Below are positions 6,282-14,799 of a stretch of DNA of 44,535 nucleotides, piece after piece. The DNA is taken from the IMG/VR virus record IMGVR_UViG_3300030098_005058, positions 1 through 44,535 of that record. One strand, given 5' to 3'. Within the stretch, counting starts at the first letter, position 1. Every line of letters starts with the position of its first letter. A program made the position numbers and the translations under genes. The notes under the pieces were generated by a model that saw only the letters and a list, made by a program, of their open reading frames with translations, was not told where the DNA came from and did not search any database. The stretch comes from a virus.

Positions 6282-8305
6282 TAGCAGAATATAATTTAGA
6301 AGAACAAAAGAAAAAGGCTGAAAGGTCTTTAGAAACTTTTAGAAGATGGAGAGATTCCAGAGAAGATTGGGATACAGAAGCCAGACATTCTATAGATTTT
6401 GTTCTAGGTAATCATTACACGTCAGAAGAATCTGATGCTTTATCTGCTGTTGGACAGGCAGATTTTGTTATTGACCGAGTATATGCTGCTGTTGATAAGT
6501 TAAAATCTTTATTAACTTCCCAGTCTCCAAGATTTACAGCAATAGGGAGGGAAGATTCAGATAATCGTTTAGCTATGGTCTGGCGAACGATTTTAGAGTA
6601 TATTTGGGATATATCAGATGGAAGTACTCAGTTCAAACAAGCAGTTCATGACTATGCAGTAGCAGGTCTTGGATATTTTTACGTTTATACAGACCCAGAA
6701 GCAGATTATGGTAGAGGTGAAGTTAAATTCACTTATGTAGACCCATTTAGAATATATGTCGACCCTGCATCAAGAGATAGATACTATGATGATGCAACAG
6801 CATTAATTCTTTCTACAGTTATTACTAGAGGTCAGCTTCTTGATTTATACCCCTCCCTAGAAGAATTTATTGGGGAGATAGAGCCTATGAGCTGGGAAGA
6901 GGATTATCCAGATTCTTCAATGAAAAACTCAGCGAATGCTTTTACTCCTGATGTGGTAAAAGATTATGATTATGGAAATCAAGGCGACAAATATAGAATA
7001 TTAGAGCATTTTGAAAAAGTAAAAATACCTTTTTATAGGATATTTGATTCTCAGACTGGAGCAGAAAAGATTGTTGACTCTGAGCAAATGCAAATGATGA
7101 TGACTCAAAGTCCAGAAGTTTTTGAAAAGGGGCTGGTGCAAGCGGTTGAAGTCCTACAAACACGTATAAAAATAACTTGCTCCGTTGGTTCTTATATACT
7201 TTATGAACGTATATTAAACTCTGATTGTTACCCAATTGTGCCAGTTCCGAATATTTGGACAAATACTCCTTATCCAAAGTCAGATGTTAGTAAGGTAAAA
7301 GACTCTCAGAGATTATTAAATAAATTATTTAGCTTAACTTTATCTCATGCACAGTCTTCAGCAGGTTTAAAGCTTTTAGTGCCTGAAGGAAGTGTTAATG
7401 ATGTTAAAAGATTAGAAATGGATTGGGCAAATCCAAATGCAGTTATTGAATATAACCCAGAATTTGGTGAGCCACATTTTCCACAGCCATCTCCATTGGC
7501 TTCAGAGTTTTATCATTTAATAGATAGAGTTGAGCATTATATAGATTTAAACTTTGGTATACCAGAGTTAATGCAAGGATTTAAAGATGCAGCCCCAGAT
7601 ACAGTAAGGGGAACTGCTATGCTATCTGAAATGGGAGAGAGTAGAGGTAAATCTAAATTAAGAGATATAGAAGGTAGTTTAGCTAGATTAGGAAAAGTTT
7701 TATATGACTTTGCTAAAGGTCATTATACTTATCAAAAAACATTTAGAGTTGTTCAGCCTAATAATGATATGACTGAATTTACTGTTAATACTAGAATGTA
7801 TGATGATAAGCAACAAGAATTAATGTCAATTGAGAACGATATTTCAATCGGTCAACATGACGTTCGTATTATATCAGGTTCAACTTTGCCAAGTAATAAA
7901 ATTGCTGAATACAATATGTATTTAGAGGCTTATAAGTTGAATTTGGTAGATGATGTCGAGGTTTTAAAGAAAACTGAAATCTTTGACAAAGAAGGCGTTT
8001 TGAAGCGTAAGGGAATGTTAATGCAGTTGCAAGGACAGCTGGAATCAGCATCAAAGCAGATTAAAAAACTTGAGGGAGACCTTCAGACAGCAGAGCGTGA
8101 AACACGTCATGCTAGACAAAGAGCTGAACTTGAGAAGTTTAAAGGGGATATTGGTGATATTACACAAAAGTCGAAATATGCTGAAAAAGTAAACATCAAT
8201 AAACTAGATACTGCAGTCACAAAAGCAATTGCCAAAGAAGAACTTAAGATTCAAAAGCAGATGATGGAGAATAGAATGCCCCAAGCTGGGGGAGAAGTTT
8301 CATAA
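6281..8305 (+). CDS. Portal protein, about 674 aa, apparent ATA start
   Basis: Forms the dodecameric DNA gate at the capsid vertex. The first in-frame ATG is at 6575, but the frame is open from 6263, and the extra 98 codons encode a characteristic portal N-terminus (WRDSREDWDTEARHSIDFVL, VIDRVYAAVDKLKSLL, then GRED). The only plausible start is ATA at 6281, seven bases after AGAGAGG and sharing its first base with the preceding TAA. The core has VKFTYVDPFRIYVDPASRD near 145-165 and a long C-terminal coiled coil (about 575-660). Translation from AUA, or a G-to-A variant of an original ATG, are both possible. Confidence 0.9.
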   Translation: MAEYNLEEQKKKAERSLETFRRWRDSREDWDTEARHSIDFVLGNHYTSEESDALSAVGQADFVIDRVYAAVDKLKSLLTSQSPRFTAIGREDSDNRLAMVWRTILEYIWDISDGSTQFKQAVHDYAVAGLGYFYVYTDPEADYGRGEVKFTYVDPFRIYVDPASRDRYYDDATALILSTVITRGQLLDLYPSLEEFIGEIEPMSWEEDYPDSSMKNSANAFTPDVVKDYDYGNQGDKYRILEHFEKVKIPFYRIFDSQTGAEKIVDSEQMQMMMTQSPEVFEKGLVQAVEVLQTRIKITCSVGSYILYERILNSDCYPIVPVPNIWTNTPYPKSDVSKVKDSQRLLNKLFSLTLSHAQSSAGLKLLVPEGSVNDVKRLEMDWANPNAVIEYNPEFGEPHFPQPSPLASEFYHLIDRVEHYIDLNFGIPELMQGFKDAAPDTVRGTAMLSEMGESRGKSKLRDIEGSLARLGKVLYDFAKGHYTYQKTFRVVQPNNDMTEFTVNTRMYDDKQQELMSIENDISIGQHDVRIISGSTLPSNKIAEYNMYLEAYKLNLVDDVEVLKKTEIFDKEGVLKRKGMLMQLQGQLESASKQIKKLEGDLQTAERETRHARQRAELEKFKGDIGDITQKSKYAEKVNINKLDTAVTKAIAKEELKIQKQMMENRMPQAGGEVS

Positions 8306-8377
8306 TATCTGGTTACGTCTCTTTTTAGGCATCATAAGGTGAAACTAAAATAACAAGAGAAAATCAAAGGAAATAAT

Positions 8378-9091
8378 ATGGAAGAACAACAGAATATACA
8401 AGAACAGCAAGTTGCACAACCTGAAGCAGTAGAAGAAACTTCAGTAGATTGGCAAAGCGAAAGTAAAAAGTTTCAATCTATGTATGATAGGCAAACTGCT
8501 GAAAATTCAAAGTTAAAAGAGCAAAATGGTAAATTCCAACAACTTGCTCATATGCTTGAAAGCAGACCAGATGTAGTTCAGGCTATGCGAGATAAGCTTT
8601 CAGGTGATACCCCAGCTCAAGAATCGACACCTAAAGTAGATGAAGATTCTTTTGACCCTTGGGAAGCGTATTCTAGACCAGGCTCTGAGTCTTACAAGCT
8701 CAGACAAAAAGAAAATGAAAAGCTTGTTAGTAATGCAGTTAAAAAACAAATGGCTGGATTACAAATGCAAATGGGAATGCAGAACTTAAAAAATGAGTTA
8801 GGCTCTAAATATGGAATGACTGACCCAAAAGAAATTGATGAATTTGTAAAATTTGCTATGACTCCAAAGGATAGAATTCCAATTGATACACTAGTAGATG
8901 TGTACAGAAAAAACAGGGGAGTAGAACAGCAAAATATGGGAGCAAATGAAAATTTAGAAGCCACTCAAAGAGCTCAAGCAATTCCAAAATCTGCTGGCAT
9001 TCTGCAAGGCGCAAAACCAGAACAGAAATCTAACTTAGATGATGTTTGGAAAAAGGTTGTGAATGCTGGAAGTCGAAGTAATGTTTTATAA
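8378..9091 (+). CDS. Capsid scaffolding protein, 237 aa
   Basis: Position between portal and capsid gene, an acidic Gln/Glu-rich N-terminus, a coiled-coil segment (YDRQTAENSKLKEQNGKF) and a basic C-terminal helix (DDVWKKVVNAGSR) fit a scaffold that binds inside the procapsid and leaves on maturation. No protease motif is seen. Ribosome site AAAGGA precedes the ATG. Confidence 0.75.
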   Translation: MEEQQNIQEQQVAQPEAVEETSVDWQSESKKFQSMYDRQTAENSKLKEQNGKFQQLAHMLESRPDVVQAMRDKLSGDTPAQESTPKVDEDSFDPWEAYSRPGSESYKLRQKENEKLVSNAVKKQMAGLQMQMGMQNLKNELGSKYGMTDPKEIDEFVKFAMTPKDRIPIDTLVDVYRKNRGVEQQNMGANENLEATQRAQAIPKSAGILQGAKPEQKSNLDDVWKKVVNAGSRSNVL

Positions 9092-9115
9092 ATAAAATAA
9101 TTAGGAGATAGTAAA

Positions 9116-10465
9116 ATGGCTACTTATAATGAGGGTCAAGTAAAATTTGGAACTCCTGGTGCCGTTATCGATAGTACGATTCCGTCAAGGCGATTATATG
9201 ACTTTAGTGATAGAGTCGCTGATTTAGCTCCAGAAGAGTCTCCATTTTTTGTATACTTGTCAAAAGTAGGAAAAGTTCCAACAACGGATAGTCAATTCCG
9301 ATTTTTGGAAGATAGAACAAAAATTTCTATGACTGATAGAAGTTTTCTTCTTAAAGGTGCTGTTGCAGCATTAGTTGCTGAAGGTAGTGATGACACTTTA
9401 ATTTTTGACACTGCAGGCGGTGATGGTGTTGACTGGTTAATACCTGGAATGGTAGTTGCTATTGGCGATGTTGATGGTAATAGTGTTCCAACAACTGCAA
9501 ACGTAAGAATAAACACAGTAGATAATACATCAAGTTCAACACAAACAACTTGTCAGGTTACTGTAATATCACACACAGGTACAACATCAACTCTTGCAGT
9601 AGCAGATAATTCAAAATGTACTGTCATTGGTACATCATTTGCTGAAGGTTCAGGTTCTCCAGATGTATGGTCTCAAAAACTAGATAATGATTATGGTTAT
9701 ACCCAAATCTTTAAAACAGCTTGTGAGATGTCTAATACAGCTAGGGCAACAGTTTATCGTGGATATGAAGATGAATGGGATAGATTATGGAATCTTAAAT
9801 TAAGAGAACATAAAGTTGATATTGAAAGAGCAATGCTTTTTGGACAAAGAGGAAGCGCTGGTGGTATTCAGTATACAGATGGTATTGTTGGAAGTACAAT
9901 TGCTGAAGGATATGGTAATGTTGAGTCGGATGGTAATGTATTAACTTATAATGAAGGAGTGCCTTATTACAAATCTAATACAGCAGGTGAATGGACATAT
10001 GATGATATGCTTTCTGATTTTGAAGTAATTTTTGACCCTGCAAGGGGCGGAACCTCTTCTAAATTAGCGTTAGCATCATTACCAGTGGTTTCGCATTTTA
10101 ATAAATTAGGAAGTTCTAATACATTCATAGGTGGAAGCATGGGAACTCACGCTCCATACAATTTTGATAGGAGTCAAGGTTCGTTTGGACATCAAATTAC
10201 TAAAATTGAAACTGTTCATGGTGACATAACTCTTGTAAAAGAGCCTTTATTTAGAGGTTTTGCAGCAGGATTTATGCAACTAGTTGATTTAGACCATGTA
10301 TCGTACAGGCCTCTTATTGGTAATGGTGTAAATCGAGATACCTCAATCACAACTAATGTGCAGCAAGCTGACGAAGATTTACGTAAAGATATGATTCTTA
10401 CAGAAGCAGGTCTTGAGGTTTCTCTTCCTGAAACGCATGCACTTATTAATTTGGAGGGTGTGTAA
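9116..10465 (+). CDS. Major capsid protein, 449 aa
   Basis: The N-terminus with RRLYDFSDRVADLAPEESPF, then VYLSKVGKVPTTDSQFRFLE, resembles capsid proteins of many marine phages with an HK97-type fold. Residues about 85-180 form a Gly/Thr/Val-rich insertion (TSSSTQTTCQVTVISHTG) that looks like a beta-sandwich insert. The C-terminal part (MILTEAGLEVSLPETHALIN) resembles the end of the same group. Located after the scaffold with GGAG eight bases upstream. Forms the icosahedral shell. Confidence 0.85.
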   Translation: MATYNEGQVKFGTPGAVIDSTIPSRRLYDFSDRVADLAPEESPFFVYLSKVGKVPTTDSQFRFLEDRTKISMTDRSFLLKGAVAALVAEGSDDTLIFDTAGGDGVDWLIPGMVVAIGDVDGNSVPTTANVRINTVDNTSSSTQTTCQVTVISHTGTTSTLAVADNSKCTVIGTSFAEGSGSPDVWSQKLDNDYGYTQIFKTACEMSNTARATVYRGYEDEWDRLWNLKLREHKVDIERAMLFGQRGSAGGIQYTDGIVGSTIAEGYGNVESDGNVLTYNEGVPYYKSNTAGEWTYDDMLSDFEVIFDPARGGTSSKLALASLPVVSHFNKLGSSNTFIGGSMGTHAPYNFDRSQGSFGHQITKIETVHGDITLVKEPLFRGFAAGFMQLVDLDHVSYRPLIGNGVNRDTSITTNVQQADEDLRKDMILTEAGLEVSLPETHALINLEGV

Positions 10466-10466
10466 A

Positions 10467-10958
10467 ATGAGAAGTGATGTTTTAAATATAAATAGTAATA
10501 GCTTGGCCTTACCGCCAGATGTTGGTATGGTTAAGATAAAGTCAAAAATAGTCGAATTTACAGCTTCGTCTGCTAATATTGATTCTGGAGCAATTTCACT
10601 CCCTCAGAATTGTATTATCACAAGACTGACAGCTGTAGTTCATACAGGACTTACAGTTGCATCTGGTACTGTAGGAGTTAGCGTAGGTACAGCGGCAGGG
10701 GGAACTCAATTTACAGGAACTCTTGATGCTGATTGCCTTGAAGGTTCTGGAACAAGTGTAGCCGCAGGAATAGGTTCATCTACAGACGATGTTCTTACTG
10801 CTGCTTTAGGTGGCACTGCAATTCTAGGAACTCTTGCGGCATCTTATAGGGCGGCAGCTACAGATGTTCACTTTAGAACGATTGGCGCTGGTGGAGCTTT
10901 CTCAGCTGGTTCAATGTGTTATATAGTTGAGTACATTGAGTTAGATAATAATGACTAA
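10467..10958 (+). CDS. Putative head decoration or minor structural protein, 163 aa
   Basis: The ATG at 10467 follows GGAGGG with about eight bases, directly after the capsid stop, and was preferred to upstream starts inside the capsid gene. The protein is low in charge and rich in Gly, Ala, Thr and Ser with alternating hydrophobics (ASGTVGVSVGTAAGGTQFTG), as in beta-sandwich virion proteins. Position after the capsid gene suggests decoration or a short head spike. Not identified by family. Confidence 0.65.
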   Translation: MRSDVLNINSNSLALPPDVGMVKIKSKIVEFTASSANIDSGAISLPQNCIITRLTAVVHTGLTVASGTVGVSVGTAAGGTQFTGTLDADCLEGSGTSVAAGIGSSTDDVLTAALGGTAILGTLAASYRAAATDVHFRTIGAGGAFSAGSMCYIVEYIELDNND

Positions 10959-10975
10959 ACCGAATAAATAAGGTT

Positions 10976-11082
10976 AACAGTTTTTGAGAACTGTGGGGTA
11001 GGTCAATAAAAGGCTTACCCCAAATCTCATAAAGAATTTTAAAACCAAGATGCCCATGAGATAGCCAAGCTCGGCAAGGCAT
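10976..11082 (+). other. Structured untranslated leader between head genes
   Basis: Several helices lie in the 144-bp gap: ACAGTT/AACTGT (10977-10982 with 10989-10994), GGGGTAGG/CTTACCCC (10995-11002 with 11014-11021, one G-U pair only when read as plus-strand RNA), ATCTCAT/ATGAGAT (11024-11030 with 11056-11062), and ATGCC/GGCAT (11050-11054 with 11078-11082). The last two interleave and could alternate or form a pseudoknot. No T run follows, so it is not an ordinary terminator. It may be a processing, stability or attenuation element before the gene at 11103. Confidence 0.5.
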
Positions 11083-11102
11083 TATAGCACAGGAGAAAAA
11101 AT

Positions 11103-11396
11103 ATGGCATTTCCAAAATACACAGTAGTAGAATCTCAGAATATATCTCTAGGTCAGTTAGGTGCTAAATTTATATCTGACACAGCAGTACATAGTGGAAA
11201 TTTTGTTGCAATAACAATGCTAGAAGATACCGTTTTTAATGCTTTAACTCCAACAGATACAACCACAGGGTATGGAGTCGGCAGTTACAATGGAAACACT
11301 ATGGCTTCAGAGACGATACCTAAAGGAGTAACAATATATGGTCAATGGTCTTCAATAGACTTGGCTTCAGGATTAATTATAGCATATTTAGGTTAA
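11103..11396 (+). CDS. Small structural-type hypothetical protein, 97 aa
   Basis: Begins with ATG after AGGAG about eight bases upstream, downstream of the structured leader. The sequence is beta-rich with many Thr, Gly and Ser (MLEDTVFNALTPTDTTTGYG, then IPKGVTIYGQWSSIDLASG), similar in style to small marine-phage virion proteins with an IPKGVTIYG-type turn. It is probably part of the capsid surface or a fibre accessory; no firm family. Confidence 0.6.
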   Translation: MAFPKYTVVESQNISLGQLGAKFISDTAVHSGNFVAITMLEDTVFNALTPTDTTTGYGVGSYNGNTMASETIPKGVTIYGQWSSIDLASGLIIAYLG

Positions 11397-11397
11397 T

Positions 11398-12243
11398 ATG
11401 TTAGGATTACGAAATAGTCTCTCAACATCTTCATATGTTGGTGGATTTGAAAATAATTACTCATTAGAGTTTGACGCTGCAGATAGTCTTGTTCAATGTG
11501 GAACATTAAATACTTATCTTAGAAATGTTCAAAAGTTCACAATTTCAATGTGGGTTTATCAAGAAGATTTGACTACTTCTGGACAGAACGGTTTATTCGG
11601 TAAACACGAGTCAGACCACCACAGAACATATGCTAAAATTGGGTCTGATGGTAGGATGGACTTTGGGGTTGAAAATGGCTCTGGTAATGACGAAGGTGGT
11701 AGGCTTAGATTAACTAATGCTGATTTATCGAGTGCAGACACTTGGTATCATATTGTTTGTGTATTTGATGGAACACAGAGTGATAGTACTGTATCTGTTC
11801 AAAATAAACTTAGGGCTAAAATTTATATAGATGGTGTTAATAAATCTGTAACTGATTCTGATGAATTTCCTACACACACATCTAATTCAACAGATTATGG
11901 TAATTTTGAAGTAGTAATAGGAAATTTCCAAAATGGAACTAATGATATTTTTGATGGTAAAATAGACGAGGTTGGGATTTGGGATGTAGCTCTTGGAGCT
12001 ACAGCAATAAGCCAGATTTACAATAGTGGTACGCCACTTAACCTTACTGAGCCAGTAGGTACTGGAATTGCTGACTATAATACTACAAATGCAAAAACAA
12101 ATTTACAAGTTTACTATCGCATGGGAGATGGTACTGAGAATGCTACAGGTACTACGATATATGATATGAGCGCAAATAGTAATAATGCATCAATGAGTGG
12201 ATTTGATGAATCGGATTTCGTGGAGAGTACACCAAATGACTAG
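11398..12243 (+). CDS. LamG/concanavalin-A-like lectin domain protein, 281 aa
   Basis: Residues about 15-225 read as one LamG jellyroll: YSLEFDAADSLVQCG, FTISMWVYQED, TWYHIVCVFDG, KIYIDGVNKSV, then the closing IDEVGIWDVALGATAISQIY. The C-terminal part NLQVYYRMGDGTENATGTTI is the usual tail of such domains. In phages these proteins bind glycans as fibre or capsid-displayed lectins. It starts one base after the stop of the preceding gene, so the two may be co-assembled on the virion. Confidence 0.8.
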   Translation: MLGLRNSLSTSSYVGGFENNYSLEFDAADSLVQCGTLNTYLRNVQKFTISMWVYQEDLTTSGQNGLFGKHESDHHRTYAKIGSDGRMDFGVENGSGNDEGGRLRLTNADLSSADTWYHIVCVFDGTQSDSTVSVQNKLRAKIYIDGVNKSVTDSDEFPTHTSNSTDYGNFEVVIGNFQNGTNDIFDGKIDEVGIWDVALGATAISQIYNSGTPLNLTEPVGTGIADYNTTNAKTNLQVYYRMGDGTENATGTTIYDMSANSNNASMSGFDESDFVESTPND

Positions 12244-12469
12244 ATTTGCAAATAGAAAATACGTAATTGTTAATGTTAGCGATATTACTAGCGAAATGAT
12301 TAACAATGCACTTGAAAGAAGTATGGATGTTTTAAGAAAAACAAACGATGAAACTAAAGCAATTTTAAAATGGAATGGAGATACTCCTTCTTGTTTTAGT
12401 GGAATGACTACTTATAACCATAGTGAAATAATGACAGAACTAGCTAAATCGGAATGGACATATGAATAA
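12236..12469 (+). CDS. Hypothetical protein, 77 aa
   Basis: The ATG at 12236 overlaps the lectin gene by eight bases and follows GGAGAG, which decides this start. Short mixed alpha/beta sequence beginning MTRFANRKYVIVNVSDITSE; residues 15-40 look helical (EMINNALERSMDVLRK). Similar small proteins stand beside structural genes in many phages, but I cannot assign a function. Confidence 0.65.
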   Translation: MTRFANRKYVIVNVSDITSEMINNALERSMDVLRKTNDETKAILKWNGDTPSCFSGMTTYNHSEIMTELAKSEWTYE

Positions 12470-12671
12470 AGCAGAAGTTAAATGCGTGCATTGCGATGAG
12501 CCAAATCCAGAGCATTGGTTTTATTGTAGGATTTGCGGAAAGCAAGCAGCTCAAAACAAATATACCAGTAATCTCTGGATGAGAACTGAAAGAGGTAAAA
12601 GAAGTGATATAGAATTTAGTACTATGTCAATAAATGATAGCATATCAAGTATGAATCAAAAACTAAATTAA
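12462..12671 (+). CDS. Small zinc-ribbon protein, 69 aa
   Basis: CVHC (residues 8-11) and CRIC (22-25) are 10 residues apart and form a zinc ribbon, with a disordered polar tail behind. It overlaps the preceding gene by eight bases and precedes a tiny Lys-rich gene. Role unknown. Confidence 0.65.
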   Translation: MNKAEVKCVHCDEPNPEHWFYCRICGKQAAQNKYTSNLWMRTERGKRSDIEFSTMSINDSISSMNQKLN

Positions 12672-12682
12672 GGAGAAATATT

Positions 12683-12790
12683 ATGCCTTACGGAAAAGGA
12701 ACTTATGGGTCTAAAGTTGGTAGACCTTCTAAAGCAGCTAAAAAAGCTGGTAAAAAGAAAATGAAAAAGAAAGGAAAGAAAACCTATTAG
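12683..12790 (+). CDS. Tiny Lys-rich protein, 35 aa
   Basis: AGGAG with a seven-base spacer precedes the ATG. The product MPYGKGTYGSKVGRP is followed by an Ala/Lys tail ending GKKTY. Very basic small proteins with this MPYGKGTYG start occur in other phages beside structural genes as far as I recall; they could bind DNA or the capsid interior. Function unknown. Confidence 0.65.
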   Translation: MPYGKGTYGSKVGRPSKAAKKAGKKKMKKKGKKTY

Positions 12791-12799
12791 GGGATTAAA

Positions 12800-13420
12800 A
12801 TGGCAGTAGATGCATTCGATATACAAGTTCAAGCTTTATTAGGAATTGGTGATACAACTCTTACTTCAATACAGAGCAGGCTAGATACTTGGTTATGTAA
12901 TGGATATAAAGAGATAGTAAATGTGCTACCTCCTTATATGTATGATTCTATAGCTGAAGAGTCTAGTGTAACAGATGCAACTGCATTAAAAGATATGACT
13001 ACTTCGAAGATATTATCTGTAATGAGAATGAGTCCTAGCGGTTATAAGCCTTGCAGGCAAGTTGGCCCTGATATGAGAGGAAGAGTGGAGGATGAGGATG
13101 ACTTGCATTATGCTACGGTAGATGACCCAGTATGGTTTTGGGGAGACCAAGGAAACCTTACTGTAAAACCTAATTCTGCAGATATATTAATTAGACATAT
13201 TAATTATCCTACTAATCTTGATGCTAACACAGATAGTACTGTTGCAGATTTACCAGATGAAGCAGAGCCAGCATTAGTTTTGTATGTAGCTATAAAGGCA
13301 GGGGAATATATGTTGGCAAATGAAGAAGATATAGAATTATTAGTACCTATTATAGCAAATCTAAAAGATGACTATATGAAAAGTATTAATGGATTAAAAG
13401 GAATAACTGCTACTCAATAA
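12800..13420 (+). CDS. Head-tail adaptor-like protein, 206 aa
   Basis: Helical N-terminus (TLTSIQSRLDTWLCNGYKEI), beta middle, and a final helix after DLPDEAEPALVLYVAIKAGE, a pattern typical of adaptor proteins that dock under the portal. Position after capsid genes and before the nozzle protein agrees. It would form a ring joining portal and tail. Confidence 0.6.
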   Translation: MAVDAFDIQVQALLGIGDTTLTSIQSRLDTWLCNGYKEIVNVLPPYMYDSIAEESSVTDATALKDMTTSKILSVMRMSPSGYKPCRQVGPDMRGRVEDEDDLHYATVDDPVWFWGDQGNLTVKPNSADILIRHINYPTNLDANTDSTVADLPDEAEPALVLYVAIKAGEYMLANEEDIELLVPIIANLKDDYMKSINGLKGITATQ

Positions 13421-13432
13421 GGAGATAAATAT

Positions 13433-13783
13433 ATGGCAGTAAATAAATTAAGCGTTAAACAAATAGCAAATAGAGTAAAGGAAATATTTCCTGGCACTCC
13501 AGATGCATATATAATGCAACTTATAAATGATGCTTTGGTAGAGTTAGGAACTTATAATACAAAAGTTTCACACGCTAAAATTAGTACTGTCGCTAATCAA
13601 ATGTGGTATGATTTAAGTGATGGTTCTACTGATTCTAGCAATATGAAATTAGAATTAAATAAAATTGATAAAGTATATTTAATGGATAGTGAGGGAGATT
13701 ATATACAAATACCAAGATTAACTGATACAAACTTATTACTCACAGATGTTACAAGTGAGTCGGCGTTGGAGGCGCCAGATTAA
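13433..13783 (+). CDS. Adaptor-like protein, N-terminal half type, 116 aa
   Basis: Starts with a helix-rich LSVKQIANRVKEIFPGTPDA, followed by MQLINDALVELG and a beta segment MWYDLSDGS. This resembles the first half of tail adaptor proteins whose second half is encoded by the next gene. It ends with TAA overlapping the next ATG. Ribosome site AAGGAG is good. Either two subunits or a gene split from one ancestor. Confidence 0.55.
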   Translation: MAVNKLSVKQIANRVKEIFPGTPDAYIMQLINDALVELGTYNTKVSHAKISTVANQMWYDLSDGSTDSSNMKLELNKIDKVYLMDSEGDYIQIPRLTDTNLLLTDVTSESALEAPD

Positions 13784-14229
13784 TGGCTAGTAATATAACA
13801 TATCCAGATAAGCATGCGGCATGGTTTATAGAAGGAAATAATCTTTGTCTAATTACTAATTTAGATGCTACTGGTAATACTAATTCAACAGGAAGTGTTC
13901 AGTCTGGAAGAAAGTTATGGAAAGCAATACAAGAATCTGTTACAGATGGTATTTTAATATATTATCAGTCTGAGCCTAATAAGGTTACATCAAATTCTGA
14001 TTACCCAGATATTGATAATAATATGCATAAATCATTAGTGGATTATGTTAAAAAATGCTTATATATGGATAAAGCAGGGAAAATGCAAGACCCTGGTCAA
14101 GCTCAACTATCTATAGCTATGGCTAATATGCATGAAAAAAACTGGATTGATGCTAGTAAAAGATTTGGAATGAAAAAGAGAGATAAAACAGGTGGTGTAA
14201 GAACTATAAAACCATTTAATATGTTATAA
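13783..14229 (+). CDS. Adaptor-like protein, C-terminal half type, 148 aa
   Basis: Begins at ATG 13783 after GGAGG. The sequence goes from beta strands (AAWFIEGNNLCLIT, GILIYYQSEPNKV) to YPDIDNNMHKSLVDYVKKCL and a final helix, the layout of the second half of head-tail adaptors (W-x-I...L-x-I, YYxxEP, then a long helix). Together with 13433-13783 it could rebuild one adaptor of about 260 aa. Confidence 0.55.
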   Translation: MASNITYPDKHAAWFIEGNNLCLITNLDATGNTNSTGSVQSGRKLWKAIQESVTDGILIYYQSEPNKVTSNSDYPDIDNNMHKSLVDYVKKCLYMDKAGKMQDPGQAQLSIAMANMHEKNWIDASKRFGMKKRDKTGGVRTIKPFNML

Positions 14230-14429
14230 TGAATACAACAACTAGTTTAAAAAATGTAGAACCTTACTACATATCAAATAAAATGAAGGTAAATGTTTTA
14301 GAAGTTATTGAAAAAAGTGATGGCTCCGCAGAAATAACTATAGATGTGGACAGATATGGTCTGGATATGTTAGTTAAAGAAGGATTTCTATCAATAATAA
14401 ACAAAGGGTTAGACCTCAATAAGCAGTAA
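14229..14429 (+). CDS. Hypothetical protein, 66 aa
   Basis: TAATG overlap with the preceding gene. Mixed alpha/beta sequence (VNVLEVIEKSDGSAEITIDV) with a C-terminal helix. Similar small acidic proteins occur in phages, but I do not recognise it. Confidence 0.6.
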   Translation: MNTTTSLKNVEPYYISNKMKVNVLEVIEKSDGSAEITIDVDRYGLDMLVKEGFLSIINKGLDLNKQ

Positions 14430-14430
14430 T

Positions 14431-14529
14431 ATGAACGGAAAAGGAGATAAAAAGAGACCTATGTTTATTAGCAGAAAAGATTATATTAAGAAATATAATA
14501 AAATTTTTAAAACTAAGAATAAAAAATGA
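14431..14529 (+). CDS. Possible tiny basic protein, 32 aa
   Basis: An ATG starts one base after the previous stop and the frame runs to TGA at 14527-14529. The product (MNGKGDKKRPMFISRKDYI, then a Lys/Asn tail) is basic like the other tiny proteins here. The ribosome site is weak, so this is less certain than its neighbours. Confidence 0.4.
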   Translation: MNGKGDKKRPMFISRKDYIKKYNKIFKTKNKK

Positions 14530-14544
14530 ATATTGAGGTAATAT

Positions 14545-14799
14545 ATGGTAGAAGTATTTGCAGAGTACGGTACAATAGGTGTAATGGTAGTTTTATTTGC
14601 TGGTCAAATAATGTTTTTACAGAAAACTTTAATGGGTAAATTAGAGGAAATAGAGCAAATTACTATCAAGTTAATTGACAGATGGAATAAATCTGATGAT
14701 ATTAGAGATAGAAGGCACGAATCTTTAATACAAGAAATGAATGATATAACTGACGACTTAAATTTTGTTAAAGGTAGAATAAACGGAGGCACGCATTAA
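14545..14799 (+). CDS. Putative holin, small membrane protein, 84 aa
   Basis: One transmembrane segment at about residues 8-27 (YGTIGVMVVLFAGQIMFLQ) precedes a long charged helix (KLEEIEQITIKLIDRWNKSD). This N-terminal-anchor plus coiled-coil plan is common in BhlA/UviB-like holins. It heads a group of small membrane proteins upstream of the endopeptidase gene, which supports a lysis role. Confidence 0.5.
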   Translation: MVEVFAEYGTIGVMVVLFAGQIMFLQKTLMGKLEEIEQITIKLIDRWNKSDDIRDRRHESLIQEMNDITDDLNFVKGRINGGTH

